Positions 43,806 to 51,622 of a stretch of DNA of 64,000 nucleotides are shown piece by piece (position 1 is the stretch's first letter; each line of letters opens with the position of its first letter). The notes beneath the pieces are model-generated. The model had not been told where the DNA came from and did not search any database. It was given only the letters and a program-made list of their open reading frames with translations. The position numbers and the translations under genes were made by a program. The stretch is from JALYUA01 sp039931865 (GTDB lineage: Bacteria > Acidobacteriota > Thermoanaerobaculia > UBA5066 > Gp7-AA6), in assembly GCA_039931865.1 (NCBI GenBank), contig JBDTRB010000003.1:9628-73627 (forward strand). Direction: 5' to 3'.

Positions 43806-45674
43806 CTAACTCTTCGGGGCGGCGTCTTCCGCCTTCTTACGGGTGCGCTTTTTCTTGACGACGCCCTCGCCCTCGCCCTGGGGTGTCTCGACCGGCGGCG
43901 CCGCCGCCTCTCCCGGGGCAGCTTCGGCGGTAGCCTCAGCAGGGGCCTCTGGAGCGGAGGCCGGAGCAGAGGCCTCGACGACGGCGGGAGCCGGAGTGGC
44001 CTCGGCCTCTCCTTCTGCGGCGGGAGGAGAGGGAGCGGCGGGCTCGACGCCCTGGCCTGACAGCCCGACCTTCATCTCCGCGTCCTCGATGCGGAGGATG
44101 CGGGCGCGCAGCGGGTCGCCTTCCTTGTAGTGATCCTGCGGCTTTTCGCCGCGTCCCACGGGCGTCTCGGAGACGTGCATCAGACCCTCGACGAGCCCTT
44201 CGATCTGCACGAAGACGCCGAAGTCGGCGACGCGCGTGACGATGCCCTCGACCACGTCGCCGGCCTGGTACTTGTCCTTGAAGGTCTGCCAGTCGTTCGG
44301 CTGGAATTCCTTGATCGAAAGAGAAATGCGCCGGTTCTCCTGGTCGATCGACGTGATGATCGCCTCGACGTCGTCGCCCTTCTTCAGGACTTCCGACGGG
44401 TGCTTGATGCGCTTGGTCCACGACATGTCGGAGACGTGCACGAGCCCGTCGACGCCCTCTTCGATTTCGACGAAGGCGCCGAAGTCGGTCAGGTTGCGGA
44501 CCTTGCCGTTGACGCGGCTTCCGATCTGGTACTTCTCGACCACGCTCTCCCACGGATCGGGGAGCGTGTCTTTCAGCGACAGGGAAATGCGCCGCGCGTC
44601 GCGGTTGACGTCCGAGACGATCGCCTCGACTGTGTCGCCGGGCGAAACGACCTTGGAAGGATTCTTGACCTTCTTGGACCAGGACATCTCGGAGACGTGG
44701 ACGAGGCCCTCGACCCCTTCCTCGAGTTCGACGAACGCGCCGTAGTCGGTCACGTTCGTGACGCGCCCGGTGACGCGGGACCCGGTCGGATAGCGCTCCG
44801 GCACGTGACTCCAGGGATCGTCGGTGAGCTGCTTCGTGCCGAGCGAGACGCGCTCCGTCTCGCGGTCGAACTTCAGAACCACGACGTCGATCTCATCGCC
44901 GACCTTGACCAGGTCCGACGGATGATTCACTCGGCCCCAGGACATGTCGGTGACGTGGAGCAGGCCGTCGAGACCGCCGAGGTCCACGAACGCGCCGTAG
45001 TCGGTCAGGTTCTTGACGGTTCCGCGGAGGACCCGGCCCTCTTCGAGGAGCTGGAGGGTCTCCTTCTTCTTCGCTTCCTGCTCGACCTCGACGACGGCCT
45101 TGCGGGAAAGCACGATGTTTCCGCGCTTCTTGTCGACCGAAATGACCTTGAAATCGAGGTCCTTCCCGCGCAGAGACTCCAGGTTCTTCACCGGCTTGAC
45201 GTCAACCAGGGAGCCCGGCAGGAACGCCTTGACTCCGATGTCGACCGCGAGGCCGCCTTTGATCCGGTCGATCACCCGGCCCCGGACCGTGGAACCCGAG
45301 CGGTAGGACTTCTCGACCTCGTCCCAGACCTTCATTTTCTCGGCTTTGTCCTTCGAGAGGACGACGTAGCCGTTCTGGTCTTCCGTGCGTTCCAGGAGCA
45401 CGTCGACGGCGTCACCCGGCTTGACCATCACGTTTCCGGAGAAATCCGTGAACTCCGAAACCGGGATCATGCCTTCGGACTTGTAACCGATGTCGACGAT
45501 CACTTCAGAGGGGGTCACCGTGAGAACCCGGCCCCGGATGATCTGCCCTTCCTGGAGATTTTTAAACGAGTTTTCGTACTGGGCCAGGAGGTGCTCGTAT
45601 TCCTGGGGCGTCATTTCTTGATCCGTTTGCATCGACTCGGTTTCCCGTCCCCCTTTATCGTTTTCAGCCTTCAT
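43806..45674 (-). CDS. rpsA: 30S ribosomal protein S1
   Basis: 622-residue mRNA-binding ribosomal protein with six S1 (OB-fold) repeats between about residues 38 and 535. The last four share the pattern DYGAFVDLGGLDGLLHVTDM. A C-terminal tail of about 85 residues is rich in Ala, Pro and Glu and ends KKKRTRKKAEDAAPKS, unusual among S1 proteins but in keeping with the low-complexity tails of this genome. The start is uncertain: ATG codons at 45674 and 15 and 20 residues later are all possible. A sigma-70-like promoter sits just upstream. Confidence 0.95.
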   Translation of the reverse strand: MKAENDKGGRETESMQTDQEMTPQEYEHLLAQYENSFKNLQEGQIIRGRVLTVTPSEVIVDIGYKSEGMIPVSEFTDFSGNVMVKPGDAVDVLLERTEDQNGYVVLSKDKAEKMKVWDEVEKSYRSGSTVRGRVIDRIKGGLAVDIGVKAFLPGSLVDVKPVKNLESLRGKDLDFKVISVDKKRGNIVLSRKAVVEVEQEAKKKETLQLLEEGRVLRGTVKNLTDYGAFVDLGGLDGLLHVTDMSWGRVNHPSDLVKVGDEIDVVVLKFDRETERVSLGTKQLTDDPWSHVPERYPTGSRVTGRVTNVTDYGAFVELEEGVEGLVHVSEMSWSKKVKNPSKVVSPGDTVEAIVSDVNRDARRISLSLKDTLPDPWESVVEKYQIGSRVNGKVRNLTDFGAFVEIEEGVDGLVHVSDMSWTKRIKHPSEVLKKGDDVEAIITSIDQENRRISLSIKEFQPNDWQTFKDKYQAGDVVEGIVTRVADFGVFVQIEGLVEGLMHVSETPVGRGEKPQDHYKEGDPLRARILRIEDAEMKVGLSGQGVEPAAPSPPAAEGEAEATPAPAVVEASAPASAPEAPAEATAEAAPGEAAAPPVETPQGEGEGVVKKKRTRKKAEDAAPKS

Positions 45675-45719
45675 GCGAAGGAGAGTCCCCTCTCATAAGT
45701 ATTTGACTTGCAAAAATAT

Positions 45720-45749
45720 AGTCTACGTTGGGGGCCTCGAGGGAGTCAA
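45720..45749 (-). promoter_or_regulatory. Candidate sigma-70 promoter of rpsA
   Basis: On the minus strand TTGACT (45744-45749) and TAGACT (45720-45725) are separated by 18 bp, and an AT-rich discriminator (TATATTTTTGCAAG) follows. The 70-bp gap before rpsA is markedly AT-richer than its surroundings. The -35 overlaps the end of cmk. A match by eye only. Confidence 0.4.
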
Positions 45750-46426
45750 CCACCCGAGCGGAGCACCCGACGCTCCATTTCGGCCACGACACCCTCCGGA
45801 CTGAGGCTGCCGGTGTCCATCACGACGTATCGACCGTCCAGGGTCAGCGGGGAGTCCTGCCGGCTGCTGTCGTCGGAATCCCGCTTCTCCATGTCGCGGA
45901 GGACGGCCTCATAGGCCTGGGGGGTCCCCCGGACTCTGAGCTCGGCCGTGCGCCGGGCGGCACGGACCTCCGGGGGGGCGGTCAGGAAGAATTTATGGGG
46001 GGTTTCGGGGAACACCCGGGTTCCGATATCGCGTCCCTCGAGCACTCCGCCCCGAGCACGCCCCAGCCGCTGCTGCTCCGAAACCAGGCGGCGCCGGACG
46101 GCCGGAATCGCGGAGACGGCGGAGGCATAGAGGGAGATTTCAGGCTCCCGGATCAGCTCCGTCACGTCCCGGCCATCCAGGAGCACGCGGTCCCCCGCCG
46201 GAGTCGGCACGAGCTCGATGGAGACGCCGTCGGCCACCGCCGTCGCCTCGGCGGGATCGGCTATCGGCAGCCGGACGCCCCGCTCCCGCGCGGCAAGACC
46301 GACGGCGCGGTACATCGCGCCCGTGTCGATGTAGGGGACGCCGAGCCGCGATGCGAGCATGCGGGCCGCGGTCGACTTTCCCGCTCCGGAGGGCCCGTCG
46401 ATCGCGACGATCAACGGCGGGCTCAC
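45746..46426 (-). CDS. cmk: Cytidylate kinase
   Basis: Phosphorylates CMP and dCMP, 226 residues. The P-loop is AIDGPSGAGKSTAARMLASR (about 9-28), followed by YIDTGAMYRAVGLAA, LEGRDIGTRVFPE and the DSSRQDSPL region near the C terminus typical of Cmk. It overlaps the rluB stop by 4 nt and precedes rpsA, the conserved cmk-rpsA order. The upstream in-frame extension is Arg-rich noise inside rluB. Confidence 0.95.
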   Translation of the reverse strand: MSPPLIVAIDGPSGAGKSTAARMLASRLGVPYIDTGAMYRAVGLAARERGVRLPIADPAEATAVADGVSIELVPTPAGDRVLLDGRDVTELIREPEISLYASAVSAIPAVRRRLVSEQQRLGRARGGVLEGRDIGTRVFPETPHKFFLTAPPEVRAARRTAELRVRGTPQAYEAVLRDMEKRDSDDSSRQDSPLTLDGRYVVMDTGSLSPEGVVAEMERRVLRSGG

Positions 46427-47328
46427 CGGGTTCGGGCGGGCGCTCGGGGACGGCGCGGCGGAGCGACCGCTGAGACCGCCGCCCGGCCGTCCTCGGGGGC
46501 GCCCCGGCGCTCATCCGCCCGACGCGGGCGCTCGCGCCGCGCGCCGGGCCGCGAAGATCGGGCCGGGGGCTTTTCGCCGCTTTGCGGGCGGGCGGCGAGA
46601 GACGCCTTGAGCGCCGCGACCTCGGCGCCGGTTAACCGGCGCAACCGACCGGGCGGGAGCTCCTCGTCGCGGATCGGGCCGATGGCGACACGTTTCAGTT
46701 TCGAGACCTGATGGCCGATGACCTCGAACATGCGGCGGATCTGCCGGCTTCGACCTTCCCGCAGCGTGACCCGAAACCAGGCGTTGCCCTCGCCGCGGCC
46801 CGCGGTCGTGCGGATCGGGTCGATCTCGCAGGAGCGGGTCCGGATTCCGTCGAGCACGATTCCGCGGCGGAGCCGCTCGAGGTCTTTCTCCGAAGGGACT
46901 CCGGAGACTTTGACGCTGTACTCCTTGGCGCACCCGATCGACGGGTGCGTGACGTCGCGGGCGAGGTCGCCGTCGTCGGTCAAAAGAAGCAGGCCCTCCG
47001 TCCCGACGTCGAGGCGCCCAACCGGACGGACTCCGGCGCGCAGAGTCCCCGGGACGAGGTCCATGACGGTGTCCCTTCGCTCGGGGTCGGACATGGTCGT
47101 CACGTAGCCCTTCGGTTTGTTGAGAAGCAGGTAGGTTCGCTCGGCCGCGGGCGGGCGGATCCGTTTGCCGTCCACCTTGACCGCGTCCTTCTCGGGATCC
47201 GCGCGGTCGCCGAGTGAAGCCACCTGCCCGTTCACGGAGACCCGTCCCTCGCGAATCCAGTCCTCGGCTTCGCGCCGCGACGCGAGGCCGACGCGGGAAA
47301 GCACTTTCTGAAGGCGTTCTGGTGGCAA
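46423..47328 (-). CDS. rluB: rRNA large-subunit pseudouridine synthase (RluB family)
   Basis: 301-residue pseudouridine synthase of the RsuA/RluB/E/F group. An N-terminal S4 domain (LQKVLSRVGLASRREAEDWI) is followed by LLNKPKGYVTTMSD and the catalytic Asp motif in RPVGRLDVGTEGLLLLTDDG. RQIRRMFEVIGHQVSKLKRV follows. A basic Arg/Pro-rich tail of about 60 residues is added after the catalytic domain. Position between scpB and cmk favours RluB (23S rRNA) over RsuA. Confidence 0.92.
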   Translation of the reverse strand: MPPERLQKVLSRVGLASRREAEDWIREGRVSVNGQVASLGDRADPEKDAVKVDGKRIRPPAAERTYLLLNKPKGYVTTMSDPERRDTVMDLVPGTLRAGVRPVGRLDVGTEGLLLLTDDGDLARDVTHPSIGCAKEYSVKVSGVPSEKDLERLRRGIVLDGIRTRSCEIDPIRTTAGRGEGNAWFRVTLREGRSRQIRRMFEVIGHQVSKLKRVAIGPIRDEELPPGRLRRLTGAEVAALKASLAARPQSGEKPPARSSRPGARRERPRRADERRGAPEDGRAAVSAVAPPRRPRAPARTR

Positions 47329-47388
47329 CGGTGTCCTCAGCGAGACTCGAACACGGGGATTCCAACGCGAGGGCGCCGCGTTAAGACC

Positions 47389-48390
47389 TCAGTCCTCGTC
47401 GTCATCGTCCTCGTCCTCATCGTCCTCGTCCTCGTCGTCCTCGTTCTCGTCGTCCTCATCGATCGCGTCGGAATCGCTGTCGCTGGCGTCGTCGTTCGGG
47501 GGGCCAGCGCTCCCCTTCCTCTTTCGAAGCGCCGCCGCGCCGGAAGCGGGCCCCGCGGCGGCGATGCTGGCGTCGTCGTCGTGGTCGTCGTCTTCGTCGT
47601 CGAAGTCATCTTCGTCGTCGTTTGCGGACGGCGGTACCGAAGCGAGCGCGGCTGCGCCGGAAGTGGCCGCAGACGGCAGGGGCTCGTCCGATACCGTCGC
47701 CGCGAGGTCCTCTTCGATCTCCTCGGGCCGCGGCAGCTCCTCGAGCTCGTTCAATCCGAAACGGACCAGAAAATCCGGCGTGGTCTTGTACAGAAACGGC
47801 GTCCCGACGACCGCCTTCTTGCCCGCGGTCGTGATGAGCTTCTTTTCGAAGAGCGTCTTTAAGACCGACGCGGAGTTGACGCCGCGGATGTCCTGGACCT
47901 CCGGCAGCGTGATCGGCTGGCGGTACGCGATGATCGCGAGCGTCTCGAGCGCCGCGAGCGAAAGGCGGCTCCTCTCGCTGACTTCATGGAAACGGCGCAG
48001 GAGCGAATCGAACTCCGGGCGCGTGACGAAACGCCAGCCTCCGCCGACGTGCTCGAGCCTGACGCCGCGCGACGGGGAGTCTGTCTCGGCCGCAAGCGAC
48101 GCCAGCGCCTCGCGGACGGCTTCGACCGTGGCCTCGAGAACGTTTGCGAGGTCGCGTTCGGACACGGGACGCGGCGAGGAGAAGAGCACCGCTTCCGCGG
48201 CATCGCGGATCTTTCCGGCGCGGGTCTCCCGCGGCTTTTCGACGGCGGGAGGCTCGGCGGCCGCCGCGGTCGTGTTGTCGGGCGCCGCAAGGCCGGCAGC
48301 CGAAGCCCCGTTCAGGGCCTGGACGTCCCCCTCCGGTGTCGCCTCCGGCGCCTCGGCGAGGGGCGTCTCCTCGGACGCGGTTGAGTTCAT
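47389..48390 (-). CDS. scpB: Segregation and condensation protein ScpB, acidic-tailed
   Basis: Winged-helix subunit of the SMC-ScpAB condensin, 333 residues (usual length about 190). A low-complexity N terminus (1 to about 60) precedes the two winged helices (about 62-225, containing EAVLFSSPRPVSERDLANVL, ALETLAIIAYRQPITLPEVQ, IRGVNSASVLKTL and VVGTPFLYKTTPDFLVRFGL). The C-terminal 95 residues are an acidic tail encoded by GAC/GAG-type triplet runs and ending EDEDDEDEDDDDED. The ATG at 48390 lies 7 nt after the scpA stop. Confidence 0.93.
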   Translation of the reverse strand: MNSTASEETPLAEAPEATPEGDVQALNGASAAGLAAPDNTTAAAAEPPAVEKPRETRAGKIRDAAEAVLFSSPRPVSERDLANVLEATVEAVREALASLAAETDSPSRGVRLEHVGGGWRFVTRPEFDSLLRRFHEVSERSRLSLAALETLAIIAYRQPITLPEVQDIRGVNSASVLKTLFEKKLITTAGKKAVVGTPFLYKTTPDFLVRFGLNELEELPRPEEIEEDLAATVSDEPLPSAATSGAAALASVPPSANDDEDDFDDEDDDHDDDASIAAAGPASGAAALRKRKGSAGPPNDDASDSDSDAIDEDDENEDDEDEDDEDEDDDDED

Positions 48391-48397
48391 GGTTTTT

Positions 48398-49162
48398 TCA
48401 CCGGTAAGTATCCCGCACCTGCTCCGCCGAAAAAGCCGAGTCCGTGCGCGACACGTGGATTTCCTCAAACGGCGCGGCCTGGAAGACGCGCACGACCCCG
48501 AGGCGAATCAGCTCGAGGCACGCCAGAAACGACGTGACCGCTTCGGCGCGGTATCGCATCGTTCCGAGAAACTCGAGAAGTGGCATGACACCGGATCCCT
48601 CGAGGCGGTCGACGAGCTCCGCCATCTTCTCGCCGACGGAAAACCGCAGGTGGTGAATCTCGAGCGCGGGCGGATGCGCCAGCCGGTACCGGTCCGTCAC
48701 CTTGCGGAACGTGTCGATCAGGTCGAAGAGAGACACTTCCAGCGTCTCGCCCTCGGGGGATCGGGGGATCTCCGTCTGTGGCCTGGACCACAGCCCGGCG
48801 CGGAGGGCGTCGATTTCGTGGAACGACTCGGCGGCTTCCTTGTAGCGTTCGTACTCGAGAAGCCGGCGCGCGAGGTCCTGCCGCGGGTCTTCTTCGGGCT
48901 CGCCCGGCGCGCGGGGCAGGAGCATGCGGGACTTGACGTAGATGAGCTCCGCCGCGAGCGCGATGTAGTCGGAAGCGACGTCGAGGTCGAGCTCGCGCAT
49001 CGCGTCCAGGTACGCCGTGTACTGCTCGGTGATTTCGAAGATCGGGATATCGGTGATCGAGACTTCGTTCACCCGGATCAGGTGGAGGAGAAGGTCGAGC
49101 GGTCCGGAGAACGCGGGGATCGCGACGGGCGGCAGCGACTCGCGAGCGGCCTCCTCGTTCAC
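48398..49162 (-). CDS. scpA: Segregation and condensation protein ScpA
   Basis: Kleisin of bacterial condensin that bridges SMC heads and binds ScpB, 254 residues. The N-terminal family pattern is FSGPLDLLLHLIRVNEVSIT and DIPIFEITEQYTAYLDAM. The middle contains EYLVMAAELIYVKSRMLLPR-like sequence (here YIALAAELIYVKSRMLLPRA). The C-terminal winged helix ends FLACLELIRLGVVRVFQ and FEEIHVSR. The GTG start overlaps the site-2 protease stop (GTGA). Confidence 0.95.
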   Translation of the reverse strand: MNEEAARESLPPVAIPAFSGPLDLLLHLIRVNEVSITDIPIFEITEQYTAYLDAMRELDLDVASDYIALAAELIYVKSRMLLPRAPGEPEEDPRQDLARRLLEYERYKEAAESFHEIDALRAGLWSRPQTEIPRSPEGETLEVSLFDLIDTFRKVTDRYRLAHPPALEIHHLRFSVGEKMAELVDRLEGSGVMPLLEFLGTMRYRAEAVTSFLACLELIRLGVVRVFQAAPFEEIHVSRTDSAFSAEQVRDTYR

Positions 49163-49854
49163 TGGAGCACCCGGCCGATAACGACGAAAAAGACTCGGAG
49201 TACCGGGCTCATGATCCGCCCGAGCATGCCCGTGGAGGACAACAGAATCAGGATGAGGAACCCGAACCGGCCGAGGGTCTCGAAGAAGTGCCGCGTGGAC
49301 GGCCCGAGAATGGCGGCGAGCACCCAGCTGCCGTCGAGCGGGGGGATCGGAATGAGGTTGAAGATGCCGAGGCTGATGTTCACGATCACAAACTGGAACA
49401 GGAGATACGTCAGCGGAGCGACCGCGCCACCCGCGAAGTGGTGGCCGCGCAGCGCCTCGAACAGGTCCGGCAGGGACTGCGGAAAGATCGATTTGAATCC
49501 GACCAGAACGGCAAGGCCCACCGCGGCGAGGAGGATGTTCGAGAGAGGCCCCGCTGCCGACACGCAGAGATCCGCGAGCCTGGGGTTCTTCGTTTGGTCG
49601 AGCCGGACCGGCGTCGGCTTCGCGTAGCCGAAGATCAGCCCCGAGGTGAAATAAAGAAGGATTGGAAGGACGATGCTTCCGATGGGGTCGATGTGCCGGA
49701 TGGGGTTCAGGCTGATCCGGCCCAGATCCTTCGCCGTCGTGTCTCCGAACCGCAGCGCCGACCACGCGTGCGCCGACTCGTGGAAGGAGATGGCGAAGAG
49801 GATGACGGCGAGCTGGATCGCGAAGTCGACGACTTTGAATGAGATGGAATCCAA
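49159..49854 (-). CDS. Site-2 protease family (M50) membrane metallopeptidase
   Basis: 231-residue intramembrane protease homologue with five or six hydrophobic segments. The zinc motif HESAH is at residues 25-29 (AISFHESAHAWSALRFGD), and the third ligand region is NLIPIPPLDGSWVLAAIL (LDG, about 170). It is the short form without PDZ domain, common upstream of scpA in many bacteria. Substrates unknown. It heads the scpA-scpB-rluB-cmk-rpsA run. Confidence 0.9.
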   Translation of the reverse strand: MDSISFKVVDFAIQLAVILFAISFHESAHAWSALRFGDTTAKDLGRISLNPIRHIDPIGSIVLPILLYFTSGLIFGYAKPTPVRLDQTKNPRLADLCVSAAGPLSNILLAAVGLAVLVGFKSIFPQSLPDLFEALRGHHFAGGAVAPLTYLLFQFVIVNISLGIFNLIPIPPLDGSWVLAAILGPSTRHFFETLGRFGFLILILLSSTGMLGRIMSPVLRVFFVVIGRVLQ

Positions 49855-49890
49855 GCGGACGACTATAAGCCGGGAACGGCGGATCTGAAC

Positions 49891-49925
49891 GGGAACCCGG
49901 AACGGGCTCCGCCGCCCGGGTTCCC
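49891..49925. other. 10-bp inverted repeat between pseudogene and site-2 protease gene
   Basis: GGGAACCCGG (49891-49900) pairs perfectly with CCGGGTTCCC (49916-49925) around a 15-nt loop. It lies 25 nt beyond the stop of the decayed secreted gene and 36 nt before the site-2 protease start. There is no T-run; it may be a remnant terminator for the decayed gene. Confidence 0.35.
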
Positions 49926-49950
49926 TCCGGCCGTCAGCCGGGATCGTGGA

Positions 49951-50257
49951 TCAGAACGCCGCCGTGTCCGCCGCGCTCACGAGCTGTCCCGAAGGGTTCG
50001 AATACGTCTTCACCTGCCCGGTCCGTGTGTCCGTGACGGTGATCGGGTGATCGTGTACTGGAAGTCGGAAAGGGCGCCGTAGAAAACCCAGAACTTGTCG
50101 TTGAATGCGCGCCCGTCGACGACCTTGATCACGAGCTCCACGTGGTTCGAGGAGAGACAGCCGCCTTCTGCCGCACCAGGTCCATCGAAAGCGCAGGAGA
50201 AACGAGGAGCCACGTCAGGAAGGAGGCGGCCAGAAGGGTCCGGGTGAGATTTTTCAA
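49951..50257 (-). pseudogene. Decayed secreted protein, frameshifted by an 8-bp duplication
   Basis: Three fragments in different frames read as one broken gene. First, from a TTG at 50257, a clear signal peptide (LKNLTRTLLAASFLTWLLVS then PALS). Second, in another frame, VELVIKVVDGRAFNDKFWVF then YGALSDFQYTIT. Third, after a frame change, TVTDTRTGQVKTYSNPSGQL then VSAADTAAF and a stop. The second change coincides with a perfect tandem duplication of GGTGATCG (50038-50045 and 50046-50053); removing one copy joins the frames. The second and third parts form a C-terminal module I recognise from secreted Acidobacteriota proteins. The stretch between signal peptide and module is far too short, so an internal deletion is also likely. 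Confidence 0.72.
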
Positions 50258-50438
50258 AACCGGCTTACTTCTCGAGCGCAGGCAGCGTGGCGGTTGCCGT
50301 CGCATCGCTGAGTACGCTGAAGGGGCCGGGGCGGGCGCCGGAAAAGCGATCCGGAAAGTATGTCGGGATGAAGCGGGGAAAAACCATCACGCGGCCGCGC
50401 GGCCGGGGGGTCACGCGAGCGGCGGAGGCTGGCGGTCG

Positions 50439-51083
50439 CTACGAACGGCCGTGCGCGCCTTTTTCCTCTTTCGGGAGGTCCGGCAGGCCGAGCTTCCGCC
50501 GGATCGCGCGGAAGTACTGGACCGGCTCCTCGCGCCACGCTTTCTCCTGCGCCCACATGGAAAACTTTCCGCCGAGATCCCCGAGGTACGTGTAAGTCAC
50601 GCGGCAAGACTCGCTCCCGACCGGCTCGACCCTCGTCTCGCCCATGACCCTCTCGATTGGCGTTCCCTCGCGATTGTCTCCGGAACGGGCATCCGATTTC
50701 CACGACAGCCGGTAGGCGCCCGCCTCGCCCTCCTCCGCCTGGTATCGCACGACCGCGTCCCGGTTCGTGTACGGAAACGGGTACGGCCAGACGAAATGGA
50801 TGCGCGCGGCGCCTCGGTCCGAATCGAGGATCTCCGCCTTCTTCACCGCCGGTGAGAAGAGCTCCCGGTAGTGCGCGAAATCCGAGAGCACCGCCGCAAC
50901 CTTCGCCGCAGGAGCGGGAATCTCCCCGCGGCCCCGCAGCCAGGGAGGACCGGCGGAGGCGCGCGCGATCCGGACGTCGATGCCCCGCGATGTGAACCAG
51001 GGAGAAAAGTCCGCCTCCGACGGCACCATTCCGGCGGTCAACAGAAACCCGACGATCGCCGCGCTCGGCAGAAAAGCTGTCAT
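50439..51083 (-). CDS. START/SRPBCC-like secreted protein
   Basis: 214 residues. A signal peptide (about 1-24) precedes a START/polyketide-cyclase-like domain with the typical IPAPAAKVAAVLSDFAHYRE opening, then IHFVWPYPFPYTNRDAVVRY and a C-terminal helix (KAWREEPVQYFRAIRRKLGL). Such domains bind lipids or other hydrophobic molecules in a deep pocket. It is the last gene of a four-gene operon with a radical SAM protein; the ATG overlaps the MauE-like stop. The ligand is unknown. Confidence 0.75.
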   Translation of the reverse strand: MTAFLPSAAIVGFLLTAGMVPSEADFSPWFTSRGIDVRIARASAGPPWLRGRGEIPAPAAKVAAVLSDFAHYRELFSPAVKKAEILDSDRGAARIHFVWPYPFPYTNRDAVVRYQAEEGEAGAYRLSWKSDARSGDNREGTPIERVMGETRVEPVGSESCRVTYTYLGDLGGKFSMWAQEKAWREEPVQYFRAIRRKLGLPDLPKEEKGAHGRS

Positions 51084-51622
51084 GCGGGATCCATCCCGGC
51101 CGACCGCGGTGTCAACAACACGAGGGCGCCGCACAATACGGAGAGGACGAGGTCTTCCACCACGGTCGACCAGCCGAGCGGCCTGGGCCAGAAGACCCCG
51201 AAACAGCCGCAGTTGGCGAGATGCAGTCCACGCAGGATCGCCAGGGCCGACCATCCCGCGTACGCGATGTGCATCGCGAGTGCCGCCACGGCCGCGTCGA
51301 ACGGCCGCCGGCCGACGATCAGCCACACGGCAAGCGCGAGCTCGGCGGCGGGGATGAGAGCGGCCAGAGGCAGCAGGAGCGCGTCCGGAAACGCCCTGTA
51401 AGTGCCGAGGACCTTCGCGAAGCCGGGCACGTCGAGAAACTTTCCGACGGCGGTCACGAAGAGGATCAGCGCGATGACGGCCCGAAGAATGTTCCGGGCA
51501 CGGCGTTTCCCGAGCCAGTTGACCGCGGAGTACCGCGGCCGTCTCGCTCCCCTTGGTCGCTCGGCTCTCGATCCGGGCGACCCCGGCTCCCGGTTCTCGC
51601 CGCCCCGCGCCTCCCCCCTCAC
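51080..51622 (-). CDS. MauE/DoxX-like membrane protein
   Basis: 180 residues, four membrane helices. The motif HLANCGCFGVFWPRPL, with the CGCFG pair, is typical of MauE-type proteins that work with thiol-redox or methylamine dehydrogenase maturation partners. The GTG start overlaps the DUF547 stop (GTGA). Residues about 17-36 (SRAERPRGARRPRYSAVNWL) are encoded by a 58-bp repeat that is noncoding at 40340-40397, so the N terminus looks recently extended. Conserved sequence starts at about residue 43 (ILRAVIALILFVTAVGKFLD). No canonical later start replaces it. Confidence 0.78.
   Translation of the reverse strand: MRGEARGGENREPGSPGSRAERPRGARRPRYSAVNWLGKRRARNILRAVIALILFVTAVGKFLDVPGFAKVLGTYRAFPDALLLPLAALIPAAELALAVWLIVGRRPFDAAVAALAMHIAYAGWSALAILRGLHLANCGCFGVFWPRPLGWSTVVEDLVLSVLCGALVLLTPRSAGMDPA
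51517..51574 (+). repeat. 58-bp dispersed repeat, copy 2 (inside coding sequence)
   Basis: Second copy of the repeat at 40340-40397, differing at two positions. It lies, in antisense orientation to the gene, within codons 17-36 of the MauE-like gene. It contains the two CCGCGG sites found in copy 1. Confidence 0.85.

Noticed and set aside
47330..47395. tRNA-like end (GTGTTCGAGTC on the minus strand) between rluB and scpB
   Set aside because: The five bases on each side of the T-loop-like heptamer do not pair, and no acceptor or anticodon stem can be drawn. It is a chance match.
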